A stretch of 64,000 nucleotides of DNA from Antitrichia curtipendula (lineage: Eukaryota > Streptophyta > Bryopsida > Hypnales > Leucodontaceae). Made by a program: the position numbers and the translations under genes. The notes under the pieces are model-generated. The model made no database searches. It saw only the letters and a program-made list of their open reading frames with translations, and was not told where the DNA came from. Positions within the stretch are counted from its first letter, which is position 1. Every line of letters starts with the position of its first letter. Below are positions 49,992-61,963 of the stretch, piece after piece. The stretch is from the NCBI GenBank assembly GCA_951230915.1, contig OX579634.1:11806725-11870724 (forward strand). The letters run 5' to 3'.

Positions 49992-50579
49992 TCTATACCT
50001 TAAGATAGGTTGTTTATTTTGTTTTGTTTGATATGTTTAAATCTAACAAACTATGAGGCATCCAATGGCATTCTTGGTACCACTCAAAAGCTCTTGGCAA
50101 GGAGGGGTGCACGAACTTTGTTTTGTGGCGTTTGGACAAACGGTGTGAAAGTTATTGAATTTCAAAGTTTTTTATGAATCAAAAATTGGTTCAATATCTC
50201 CTTTTTTTTTGAAAAATCATAACTTTCATATTGCATGTCCAAATGCCATGAAACAAAAACCCTGTCAAACCTTTGTGCATACAATTTTCTATTTTGTGTC
50301 AATTTTGTGGCGTTTGGACCTATGATGTGAAAGTTATGGATTTTTTTAATTAAAAAGATTGAATTAAATGATCTTTTATTTTTGGAAACAAGCATAACTT
50401 TTCTATTGCATGTCCAGTGCACTCCTTAAGTTTGTGCATTAAGCTTTTTATTCATAGTAAAAACACAACCTCTCACACTACGGTTAGAAGTTATTGACTT
50501 TCAAAGTTCTAATGAACTAAAAAATTATAGAATTATTTTAAAAAAAATTTGGTTGTGGCAACGGCACATGGCACACTAG
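49992..50579 (+). mobile_element. Helitron-like non-autonomous element, copy C (tandem, right)
   Basis: Begins TCTATACCTTAAGATAGG immediately after the CTAG of copy B and ends GCACACTAG before a T. It is 588 bp, the same size as copy A, and shares its internal landmarks in order (AACAAACTATGAGGCATC, AAAGCTCTTGG, GGAGGGGTG). GGTTGTGGCAACGG before the 3' end allows only a short hairpin. Confidence 0.66.
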
Positions 50580-50589
50580 TTATATATAG

Positions 50590-51420
50590 AAATAACATTT
50601 CTTGGCATAATATCTACTATCTAGTGCTACCACCATTAACTTTGATTACAACCTTCATAAGGTAAGGCATGCTAGTAGGAGGACTTCAATCATCTTTAGA
50701 GACACCTCTTCTCATGCCTTTTGAATGGTGTTGACTAATTCTTTGTTGTTTGGCGGTATTACCTCATATTGGATAGTGTCTTTCACAATCTTTTATAGTT
50801 TTTTAATGGGATTTAAGTTAGGAGAGTTTGTAGGCTATGAAAGCATTATCTTGCCATGTGCTTGCTTCCAATCACTTATTCCTTGCTACGGTGCACTGTA
50901 GCACCATCTTCCATGATTATAAGTGTCTCAGGGTGATCATGGAGAAGTAGAAGTTACACAATCAACGTTCATAGACTGCATCAACAAAGTCCCTACTTCT
51001 CCATGTATCAAGTGGCATTATAAGGAGAGGGAACTTATCAAAACCAATGAACGCATCCCATACCACCATTGATGAACACCAAATATAGAAGACAATGCAA
51101 TGCTAAACAATATGAAGAAAACTGTTTGTATGACTTTTGCCATACCTTCACTTGCCTTGATCTTTTTTCCAATTTGAATGAAGATTTATCTGTCCATATC
51201 ACATTCTTCCAATTAGATGTTGCCTAGTGTTACAATAGTATTCATAACCCACAAAGCACACACACAATGTATCCACAAGCTACCACATTGCTTGGTCGAA
51301 GCATATTTTGCATTGAGAGGTTGTTGGAGTTCCATGTGTGAAGCTTTGATTTACAACAATTTGAATTGTATTGGTGCAAGAAGCATTGACGTTGCCTTCA
51401 TAGTGTAAGAGGTGCAAACA
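50590..51420 (-). pseudogene. Decayed Tc1/mariner-type transposase
   Basis: Minus-strand conceptual fragments in three frames with several stops follow the order of a DDE transposase. They are NWKNVIWTDKSSF (first Asp, around 51.2 kb), FPLLIMPLD, LIIMEDGATVHRSKE (second Asp, around 50.9 kb), PTNSPNLNPIKKL (the usual SPDLNPIE block, around 50.8 kb), PPNNKELVNTIQKA, and MPYLMKVVIKVNGGST at the C-terminus. The spacing from the second Asp to the NPIK block fits the Tc1 group; the final acidic residue is Lys here. The N-terminal DNA-binding part is barely recognisable. No terminal inverted repeats were identified. It cannot be active. Confidence 0.8.
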
Positions 51421-51809
51421 CAATTTAAAGTGCAATTAATGCAATTCAATTTTCCTAGACATGTGGCTTCAATTAACATCTAAATGACACCTATCATGTA
51501 GTTGACTCGTTTTCTAACAATTAGGTGATAGTCTCATGAAGTTTGGAGGTATCAAGTGGAAAACATGATCAATCAAAATTTCACTTCATTTTTAGTGGTA
51601 TTTTGAGTTTGAAAATTTGAATGTAAACTTCTTTGTGGGAATTGTACACTAATTTATCTTGTTGGTGAGAGTTAACCTAGGAAGGATGTTAAGGCCAAAA
51701 AGTGGCAAATGGATGACTTTTGAGGGTTAGCTCTAAAAGAATGATGAGGCTTGTAAAATTGGCGAATGGATGACTTTCAAGATTATTGCAGAAATGAAGA
51801 ATGCACCTA

Positions 51810-51985
51810 TCTATACGTCTATGCATTAAATTAGGTTGTTTGTATGTTTTGAGATTTCCAGAATTGTACGTCCCCCAATTGTGCTACCTCATGGTATTGG
51901 TTGACAAGTTTTCTATTAGGGGGGGTGCATGGACTTTGTTTTGTGGTGTTTGGACATATGGTGTGAAAATTATGGATTTCTGAGT
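51810..51985 (+). repeat. Truncated Helitron-like 5' end
   Basis: Starts TCTATACGTCTATGCATTAA, then TTAGGTTGTTTGTATG, and later TGGACTTTGTTTTGTGGTG followed by TTTGGACATATGGTGTGAAA. This is a diverged 5' part of the same family as 49197-50579 without its 3' end. Confidence 0.5.
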
Positions 51986-52695
51986 CATTTTTGGATCTTT
52001 AATTATCCTTAATTGTAGATTTAAAGAATCTTAAAACTTTTTTTTGGCAAATTAGATCATTTGGTGAAGTACTTAAGGCATTCGTTTGCACCATCAATTT
52101 TGCCACTAATAACATTGAGAGAGGGAATACCATTGAAATAATTTAATTTTGGCATTTGGACAGTTTGGCAACTTGATTTAGTTTCTTTTTGTTGGCTTTC
52201 AGGAAAGAGTGCCGCCGACGGAAACCAAGTTGGTGCTGGGACTCCAATGTTCGTTGTCCAAGACCCTGTGGCTTGCATTTAAGGTTCCTTGTAACCCCAA
52301 TTGAGTGGAGAGTGAAGACCTGTTGCAACGCCACAGCCACGAAATGGAACACAGTTCCAGGAGATGAAACCAAAAAAAGCCGATGAAACTCTGGGATTTA
52401 GGAGTCCTCTGGAAAACGCAAAGAGATTGTGGGATTGGAAAATGGACACTGCTCACTGTAGACACCAATCTGGAGCTAGCCCTAAAATCTACCTACTCTC
52501 ATTTTGTATTCAGTTCGGAAAACGGACTCCCACTTGGAAAAAAATGCTTTGCAAAGTGTGCAAAAATCAAAAAGAAAACGACGCTGAATTCTCATGTCCT
52601 AGAATCTCAATCGTATGCAGAATCTTGACACCCCACCTTGCAAGTAGGGCGGGATGCAAGGGGAAGGAGCCCCAGATCCTGCCAATTCCCAAATG

Positions 52696-54240
52696 CTATT
52701 GTGGCAACACCTTTTCCAACGAATCGACAAGTTGCTTGGTGCTCAACACGTAAGTGTTACTAAGATGAGGCACATCAGGTTGTGTCCTCTCAATGGTCTG
52801 CAAGTCGGTCTCTTGAAGCGAAAAATGCTGCTCGAATGCCTGCACTACAGAATCCATAAAAGCCTCCCGTGACGGGAAGTGGTCTTTGAGGCGGCAGATG
52901 AAATCCGAATGTTGCCGAGCCTGTCAAACATGGGAGGGGATAGATCAGACAGGACTGAAACAAACAGAGTGACGAGCTTTAGAAGTGGTAAAAAAGTCAT
53001 GACACGGTGGTTATCTAGAGGAGGGCAACACTTTGGAGGTGTCAGGCAGAAAAAAAAACGCTCACGAGTCGATATGCAGGAGCCCTGTCTGGATGTCTCA
53101 AATACGCCATGCGAGCATCTTGGTAATCCCACAAGAAGGATGTGTGGTGAAGAAAACGTTCTTTTGTGATGGACTGTGCGTTGCCCCCAAACTTCTTATC
53201 TCCGAAGACATAATCTGCGACAAAATCCAGGTGAAATCACTCGAGATAGTGTACTGAAAACAGCGATACTTTTGAGGTTTGAGGTTTGAGGTTCAGGATT
53301 TAGGGTAAATCGGCCAGAGGTCGTTGTTACTGCCTTAAAATCGTAGACAATGGATACAGATTGATTACGAGGATGCCTGACCACCTAGACATGTGTTCAA
53401 GCGTTGGTGTTAGGCCATCTACCAATAAAACTTTGAACCTTCAAAACTTTTACATCCAGTACCCAAATAACACATTCTTTGGTGCGCTGGGAATCCTCTT
53501 TCATTTGCTACCAAGAACATACATACCCCCCAAAGTTGACGAGTTTAATAAAAGGGATTATGCGCAGAGTGTCAAATTTGGACTATCCCTACCCTAAAAC
53601 CTGAAACCTTAGAATCAGAGGAGTAAAACAAGGAGAAATCCCTCGAGGTCAGCTCCCTGCAAATCTCACCATGCTCTCGCAGCTGGAACCCTCGCACTGC
53701 TCTGAAAGCAGGGACGTAAAGTTGCTCCGTCCAATCCATGATGGGTCGAGGGTACAGTTTCGGAACAGGGACGGCATCGCTCCTGCAAATTAGGGTTACA
53801 AATACCGTGCCATCGTCGACGATGACGGTGCCCCCGCCGCTGAAGCGGCGAATGACGGGAATGCCATCTCGAATCACCGCTTTCACGTCCAGGAGCAGCT
53901 CCGGCTTCCTGCACCAGGAGCCGAATGTGGCCAATGTTGGTCATGGGTTTTTTCCATTGTCCATTCCTGTAGGACAGGAAGTAGGACCTACGTAAGTCTG
54001 CTGCAGCTGCGGCACGTGAACGAAGAGTCGTCACCGCCAGTAAATCATGAACAAAAAAAAGACAGAGAGAATGACATACCCGGAGATGCCCATGACAACG
54101 GCGGGGGGGCTAGTGCCCTGATTGATGAGGCACCAGTTCAGGGATGTGGTCCGCAGAAGACGCTCTTCCAGCTGCAACTGCTGCAGGATCGAGAATCCCT
54201 GCAGCCGTAGGAAGTGCATCGCAGGTCGTTTGCTCGCCAT
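52696..54240 (-). CDS. LPLA: Lipoate-protein ligase A-like protein (biotin/lipoate A/B ligase family)
   Basis: Attaches or transfers lipoyl groups to lipoate-dependent enzymes; the closest plant relative I recognise is the Arabidopsis LplA-like protein linked to mitochondrial lipoylation. Four exons (54240-54080, 53908-53670, 53214-53066, 52920-52696) join in phase to 257 residues. Family motifs: the N-terminal FSILQQLQLEERLLR, then WCLINQGTSPPAVVMGIS. Next is the lipoyl-adenylate loop VIRRFSGGGTVIVDDG, and in exon 3 the lysine site DYVFGDKKFGGNAQSITKER followed by HHTSFLWDY. Exon 4 has HSDFICRLKDHFPSREAF and ends EKVLPQ. It is shorter than bacterial LplA and lacks the accessory domain, as in its plant homologues. 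No clear targeting peptide precedes MASKRPAMHFLRL, so the compartment is uncertain. Confidence 0.9.
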
Positions 54241-54265
54241 CTCCTCCGATCACAAAACAGAATCC

Positions 54266-54283
54266 AAACCCTAAAACCCTAAA
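54266..54283 (+). promoter_or_regulatory. Double telobox upstream of the lipoate ligase start
   Basis: AAACCCTAAAACCCTAAA lies 26-43 bp upstream of the minus-strand ATG at 54240, so in the probable 5' UTR. Confidence 0.55.
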
Positions 54284-57200
54284 GAAAGCCTAAAATAAAA
54301 AACTAGTGAAAAAACAGAAGAAGTCGAGGAAGTCCAAATCATCCAGCGTCCGCAGCTTCCAAGTTAGCTACACTTCAAACATATAATGATCGTCATGACG
54401 GGCAGTAGAGTCCAGAATCTGGAGAGCCAAATTCATTGAGCTACAGATCACAAAATGAATTCATCATGCCACAAACCTCCCAATTCCTACCAGCACTTTC
54501 ATTATAAATGAATTCTAATCAACGGGGGAAAAAAATGGTTCGATCAAGCATTACCATGCCTCAAAACCAACGAGTTCCAAATCATCTCGATTCTCGAGAC
54601 ATTCCGTGCCCTACACCCATACATCCACAAAATCGGTATCACTCCATGATCTCTCAAAATTAGTTTGATGGATTGCACCAACAACCTCCAAAACAGGAAC
54701 GACCAGAAGGTCGTGCTGCTGGAATTCGCACATCCCTAGAATTCTTTCTTTCCGCATCAGCACGCTGTCGTTTTTCTGAGGTACCTTCACGGAAGTCTGA
54801 AGTATCTCGAATACCGGTAAGGTAGGAGGTCCTAAAATGGAGCGGGTTCTAAAACCAATCAAGCTCTAGAGGTACATTTTGCACTTTCCAATGTACAAGT
54901 GGTGTGCATTTGAGGAGGTGGTCGGTTTTAGAGCCCACAAAAATGAACTTTTCTGCAACTTCAGAAATTCATAACTAATTCCACAAAGCTTCAAAAAATA
55001 TGAAACAACTTGGATTAGATGCCAATTTCTCTTGCCTTTCAAGGAAAATTTACTGAAAAATATTTTAAGAAGATCTACCTCCCCGAAAGTCAGCTTCAGC
55101 TCTTAGATGAGCGGTTTATGGACCTCCTACCTTAGTCACCATTGAAACAGCGAAACTCGATGCAACCGCAGAGGAGGGGAAATGTCCAACGCTGGTACAT
55201 TGAAGAATGTACCTCTGTGTTAGAGGTTGCTTTTACAAACCCCTACTTTATAGTCTTGCTTTACCATAAATTAGCTTCTTTCTTGGAACTCAATCTTCAT
55301 AATTATCATTACAAAAAGGTCTATTCAATTTAGATTGTTTGTTTACTAAAGGATTGATATGTTTCTCTTCCATTTATTTATTTGTTTATTTTAGAACTAC
55401 TAACAATTTAACTTTCCCCTCTATCCTTTTCCTACTTTTATTCAATATATATATTTTTATTTTAACCCCTAAAGGACCATTGTGTTTAGAAGCCCAAAAC
55501 CACTTCAAAATACTTGTCTCCAAAACACGGTCAAAATCTTTCATCAATATTTATTTTTTAATAAAACCAACCATATGATCTTTTGATTAATTAGTTCAAT
55601 TACATGATTGTCCCCAAATTTTAAAGCGAGTAGCCACACCGATTGCAAGTTCAATGTGCCTAAATTTCAAAATGTAGGCTTTTCTAGTCCTTCCAAATTG
55701 AAGGTGAAATTTTGTCTTTCAATATTTTAAGGAAAAAACATGTATGTCCTATAACTTGTTCATTTTAGTCAATATGTTGGAAAACGGGTTGAAAATATAT
55801 TAATTAAAAATTTTAACCAAAAAAACTTTCATATTCATTTTTTTTTAAATTGTAAAGTGGAAGGTGTTACTAAATGAAAGATATAATTAATATGCTAATA
55901 ATTTTTGGAAGAAAGTGAGAAATGCTAATCCTAGTGGTGAGAATGTTTTAGTAAGCAATTGATATTACTTATTTTTTATTTTTTGAGAATTTCGAAAATT
56001 GAGAGCAAAAGATGACTTTATCTTGGGGTTTTTTTACCTTTAGTGCTTGCAAAATAAAACTCATTATAACGTTTACCTCTTTATTTGGAATTCAATGGTT
56101 CAATTTTTTTCCAGTAGGTATCAATCTAAAAAGTTCCAAAAAAATTACTAATATTTTGTTAGAACATATTTTTTGCTACCTGACTTGACATTGAAATGAA
56201 AAAAAAACTTATAACTTTTACAATATTTATTGGAATGACATGAAACAAAGCTTCACATATAGATTATGATGATAGAGGAGCACCCATCCTAAAAAATTCA
56301 TGCAAAAATTTCAAATTATGAAGTTAATAGAGCCTACCCAAGTTCTCAAAAAGCCCAAAGTGGGATCCTTGGTCCTTTTTTTGACTCTTAACTTCATTCA
56401 CCAACATAGTGAATTATTAATGTAGATTTCTTGTTACATTCATCTCATCAAAGGACTGACATGTTTTTATTCCATTTTACAGCTAAAATTAATTTAGAAT
56501 TAGCTTCTACCTTGTTTGTAACTCTATTCAATATATATTTTTTAATTCATTTCTTTAAGTCTAGACTCCATTCACCAACATATTGAATTTCTGATTCAAA
56601 ATCCACAGTGCAAATATTTTTAACTTTTCAAAATTAAATGTTTGATGACCTATTAAAGTAAAGAACAAAAGAAGTTCCATTTCACATTAAACTATAATTT
56701 ATTGCAATCTACTTGGATCATACTTTCTAAGAACCACACATTCAAGCCCAGTACATGTTCTAAAATAATTTTCCACATTCTCATACAAGTCTAATGCAAG
56801 ATCATATGGTTGAATATGCCAAAAATACAAATCTTCTTAGCAAGTGCAACGAACTCAAGCGTTCCAGTTCTTCCAAATGGACGAGGCATCTACCTTTAAA
56901 TTTTCTCCCTAACTGGGGGAGGACCTTTGGCACAAAACGAAATCACAAAAAACCGGCATTCATGTGGTCTGTCTCACATCATGCGGTGGTGGTTCATTCA
57001 TAGAGAGCACATATCACTTCAACTATAGATGTCAAATGTAATTATTATTTAGATAACATGGAAAAAACACTAATCCATAGGTTTTATTTATGTTCCCATA
57101 CTTAGGAGGTTTGAGATTACGCCCATGCAACTCTTGTCTACATTCGAGGAGAAAAAATAATTTTGGGACCTTATATTCAATTTACCTCAACCTAATGTAT

Positions 57201-58399
57201 CTTTGGAACCACACTTCTATGGAGATTTACCAACCTCAAGATCACTTGGACTCTACTAAGAAGTCAGGCATTGTGGATTATTTAAATTTCTCATAATAGC
57301 ATCGGTAACAATCAGCATGCACTCTAGAAAGCACTCCTACACCCGAGATGTATGACACAAATCAAAGCGTAGAATAGGATGCACCATCATCTGACAAGTT
57401 TTAAAAAAACTAAGTTTGAGAGAGTTTGGCTCCACTCTCCAATTCTAGCTAGCATGAGAGGAGATAAGGAAATTTACTGGAACAAGATGTGAGCTCTAGA
57501 GGTTTCTTTTGTTTAGTTTATGATTCTAGGGTTGCTTTCTATTTTTGTTTGTGTTGTCCAATTGTCATAGCTTGACCACTTCTTCTTATCTTGGTTTCTC
57601 TTAATGCAGTGTGGTGATTACACACTATGGTCGCCCCCCTGCCAAATATGCAATCTAATAAAAACTAGTACATAATGTGCACATATTGGTATAAAATGTA
57701 TAAAAATTGGTACTTAATGGAGCCAAAACACCATTTACACCAAAATTCAATGTTGGCCCATCTAAATCAAAAGGTCTTTTTATAGATTCTCAAATAAAAA
57801 ATAAAAATAAAACAATTTAAAGTCAAAATTTGGCTCTCATACTAAAATCACACATTTGCTAGGATATTTTTTTATATAGGTCCTAAAGCACTAATCAAGT
57901 GCCTAGTCTAAGTACCTAAACATTAGAGCATTGGATTTAGCTCTTTGAATTGTAAGAATGAAATCCCAAACTAGGCAAAAAAAAATACAACAATGCTAAA
58001 CATTAATCTATGAAATACAAACATTTAATGTTTGTACTTCATACATTCAATTAATAGATGAAATTCACTTTTTGTTAAGCAATTACTATCAATGTATGCA
58101 AAATATAAGACTTTGATCCATTTTTTATTTATTTTTTAGGTCACATAAACTATAGGAAAATTGACTCCAAATTTTCATCTTGTGCAGAAATTTTGCCGTG
58201 ACTATGGCATAGGACAACCGCAATGTGCTTTTACCCAATAGGCCTTCCATTTGTTCAAAAGAAAAAAAAATGCATATCTTTTCTAAATACCGTTTTGGAT
58301 TTGTACTTGGAAAAAAACATTTATGGAAATTTAGGGGATAATGCAATTTTTCCATCGATACTACTAGTATGCCATCTACCGGCTCAACAATCATAACAA

Positions 58400-58610
58400 A
58401 AGTAAAAGTATTTTTCTAATTTTTTAATTCAAAATTATTCAAAATTATCCATAACTTTGACACTGTACGTCCAAACAAAGCCCATGCACCCCTCCTTGCA
58501 CAAAGCTTTATGACCGGGGGACACATGGTCTAGCAGATTTCACCGTAACAAACAAACAAAATAAAACACCCTAACTTAAGGTCATGCTTTTAACGCACTT
58601 CCTATTGATA
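58400..58610 (-). repeat. Helitron-like fragment in reverse orientation
   Basis: On the minus strand it reads CTTAAGTTAGGGTGTTTTA, then a TTTTGTTTGTTTG block, AAAGCTTTGTGCAAGGAGG, GGGGTGCATGGGCTTTG and CAAAGTTATGGAT. This order matches the 5' half of the elements at 35785 and 49992. Its 3' end is missing. Confidence 0.5.
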
Positions 58611-59388
58611 CAGAAAACCATAACTTGGTTATACAATAGAGCCCATTAGGCATGAGAAAATGGGTTTCGTACAAAACTTCATACCTTGTAACTTGGTTTC
58701 ACACAGAAGTATATAATATTATTAAGAAATAAAAATGGTCTTTGTTTTCCTGCCATTCTAAACATCCATGTCATATTAGTTATTCAAATCTATTGCATTA
58801 TTCTTGTATAGAAAATACACAAGTCTAACAAGCAATGCATTAAGGTAGGATGCTCTAAGAGGGACCATTTACGGGTTGTTACACCTCTTTCATAGGCTTA
58901 TGTAGACCGTAAGATTTTTTTACTTATTTTACAAAGAAAGATAAATGGATGCGGCATCTAACACAAGTGGTTTCTTAATTTTCCAAGCAATGTTGAATTA
59001 GTTATGATTTTTCAAAATTTTTTATTCTAAGCACCTATTTATGACAGTAGGTCTGGCAAAATCAGCACACATGCAGCCTATAAAGGGAGATGAAGAAACC
59101 AAGAATAAGCATGGGGATTTGCAATAAGTAACAAGCAAGGGTCCTTAACCCTGTAACGGCGGGACAGCCATTTTGTGGCTTTTGGATGATTGTGCAATCA
59201 TCTGTACATTGGAAACTTTTTTTCATCCATTTAATTTTTGTTCACCCTCCATGGTGGATTACAAAGAGTGTATAGTTGAATTTGTGGTCATGCAAGTGTC
59301 TATCTTCACATAAATGAGAAGTTATTAAAAAAAACGGATCACAAAATATGCTATCATCACAAAGTTCCTTTGTCACGAATTGTCACTA

Positions 59389-59404
59389 ATAATCGTACGA
59401 TTAT
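59389..59404. repeat. 16-bp perfect palindrome
   Basis: ATAATCGTACGATTAT equals its own reverse complement. It lies in AT-rich non-coding DNA with no element recognised around it. Confidence 0.8.
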
Positions 59405-59729
59405 CGTCGGGCATTGCTTTCATGTTACATTCGTTCATTAAAAAATATTATTACAACACGATATTTCCATTCAAGACTACAATGTGGTTCAAGCATGTTA
59501 TTCATATTTAAATTTGAAATGTTGAAGTTGTACGATAACTATGTGTAACAAAATCTGTATGACTTTAGTGTTTTAGCAATGGGTGACTGATATCGTGCAA
59601 CATTAGCGCTTATTTTAGACATATAAAATTAGTGCAATAATCATACAACAACATGTCTGTGCATAGTTATTGTACTAGCATTGCATTTTTTTATCTTTCA
59701 CGATTTTAGTACTAAGTCAATTGAAAAGC

Positions 59730-60110
59730 AGGAATTGTGTTCAAAGTAAAAAATCAGACCTCATTTAGGCATAGTAGAATAAATATTTAAGAAAAACTTT
59801 GAACTAAAACAAGTTGTAAAATTAAGTTGAGTTTCATTTCCAAAAATCCGTTTCACATTTCAATATTCCACTCAAAAGTTATGGACAAGTTTCAATGAGG
59901 ATGTTTAAAAATGTCAAAAACAATTCCTTTCAAACGCCTCTCTGAAATTTGTCTGATATAATTTTTGATTGGAGGCTTGAAATCTCAAACCGATTTTTAG
60001 AGATGAAACTTAACCTGATTTACCAGCTTTTTTTAGTATTAAGTTTTTTCCAAAAAGCTAATATACTATGCCTAAATGAGGTCTGAAATTTTAGTCTTAA
60101 CTCAATTCCT
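59730..60110. mobile_element. Foldback (MITE-like) element with ~120-bp inverted arms
   Basis: AGACCTCATTTAGGCATAG at about 59757 recurs as an exact reverse complement at about 60067, within a perfect 21-bp match. Imperfect pairing extends outwards to AGGAATTG (59730) and CAATTCCT (60110). It also extends inwards through AGTTTCAT and AAAAATC blocks. The whole ~380 bp can fold into one long hairpin. No transposase and no clear target duplication were seen. Confidence 0.75.
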
Positions 60111-61963
60111 ACGTTTCGACAATGAGCGGTGCAACTCTCATTTTCTAAGTATCCCATATCGTTTGAGTGCTCATTGGATGGATTTCAAAATAAAAGAGAT
60201 CTCCCCACTCATACTTCTCACCAATTTCCAGTCAAATGGTTCCTTCACTACGTCTCCAAGTTTCTTGGCGGCCTACTAATGGATCCAACTGAAGCTAGAA
60301 TTTGATGGCCATTAAATTATATACAACTAATCAAGTCATGATAAATAAAATTCAAGAAATTTAATGATGTAAAAAATTATTGTTAATTAGATTGGTGATC
60401 TTCATTAAACATTGACAAAAAGATTTTAAACATTGATACCAGTTAATAAGTTTTATTGCAATGCAAATGGCAGTGACATTATTGTCATGGATTTTTCGTG
60501 TATTTCAACACACAGAAAATGCACAGCAAAGATAATAAATTTTCATGCATAAATTGTATCTTTTGTGCACTTGTGATGATTGTAAAGAAGTTACATAGTT
60601 AATACTGATTACAAAGTAGTACCAATTTTTTGCAGTAATCGTGTGCATCGTAACGATGCGATAAGTTGTAAATTATTGTACGCACCCATGAAATAACAGT
60701 AACCATGCAATATTCATTGTCAATCTGTAGGTTCTAAACTTTGTGATGATTTTAGTGTATTTTGGGAAGTTGTTGTTCCTTGCTCTAAATCTGAAATTTC
60801 TCCACAAAAATGATATTTTTTGAGTTTGAGCCCAACTAACAAAATGAAGGTCATCTAATCTAGTTCCTTCTCCAATTTGAATTTTGAAAAAATTCTTAAT
60901 ATTGCATATTTTATTGCAACTTGAACTTTGGGTGTATTTTCAATGTCTATTATTTTCTAATTATAGAATGAGACGGAAATTGAGTTTACACCATGATGTT
61001 TGTCATTGTAATATACACACATGGTGAAATTTTCAGTTTTTTTGAAATAATTTTCTATTTGATGTGATTTTTCTTCTCTTTTTCTTCAAAAATTCTCAAA
61101 AAAATCTAAATGTTTTGTGAAGTAAAGAAGACATTTAATTTCATCTCTGAAAAATAAATTAAATTTTTTTCATACATATCTAGTTGCAAAATGGCAGCAA
61201 ATTGAGTGATAGGCACTGAGGCCTGAAATCAGTGGTTATAGGTCCGTCATTTAGGGGTTAAAGCGACCATACTTATATCCAATCAATTTCAGATTTTGCA
61301 TTCTCCAAATAAAGTAGTTGGCTTGTTTACTTCTTATTTAAATACACAAATGCCCATCTATCACTACATTTAAAAATGAACCTGACCACATGCTTTAACC
61401 ATCCACATTTAAACTTTAAAGCAATCTTTAACACACTTTAAGTTGTTCCCGCTTTATCTTCAATCCATTAAAAGTCTGTCACATATCCATTTTAGGACCA
61501 CTTGAAGTTCATTGTGTACCTAAATATAGGGTCCATTTGAAGAGGATGGGCGCTTTTACAGCATACTACCTTAGTCGTCACTTACAATAAATTGCCCAAA
61601 GTGTCGATGTTCCTATTCAATATAATCAGAAGCACTTCTAGTAGCCACTAGAGTACTAACCATCTTGATCTCTAAATGATCAGATGGACAATGGCAAAAG
61701 CTTGAAATACTCCAGTCCTGAGACCAAAGAGAATGAAGAGTCTGTTTGGGACCAATTCTATTACTAACTAACTACGCCAAATGGGTGCCCATTGCCAATG
61801 CTAACCTGGTTTTGATGTAGAGAAAAACGTGCAGGCCTCTGATGAATTAGATGTTTGTGTGACAAGTCTCCAAAGAATGAAATGAATGGTTTGGATTTTG
61901 GAATGTATGGTACCAATCAGAAAGTGCACCGCAGATGACAGGGAGGCCTGTCACATTCAGATT

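Larger units (their letters stand above)
47658..52695. other. Intergenic region rich in transposon remnants
   Basis: The first ~1 kb is GC-balanced and probably 3' UTR and downstream sequence of MKK3. A GGGCAT hexamer repeats five times at 47719-47748. From 49.2 kb come two tandem Helitron-like copies, a Tc1/mariner transposase relic and a truncated Helitron-like 5' end. From 52.1 to 52.7 kb the sequence is again balanced and should include the 3' UTR of the lipoate ligase gene. Confidence 0.55.
54241..61963. other. Large AT-rich intergenic region
   Basis: The first ~60 bp carries two overlapping teloboxes and should be the promoter and 5' UTR of the lipoate ligase gene. From 55.2 kb the DNA is AT-rich with no recognisable genes. 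Around 55.35-55.5 kb and 56.45-56.6 kb two diverged copies of one sequence share TCAATATATAT and nearby blocks. A reverse-orientation Helitron-like fragment lies at 58400-58610 and a foldback element at 59730-60110. The last ~600 bp is presumably 3' flank of the hydrolase gene. Confidence 0.5.
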
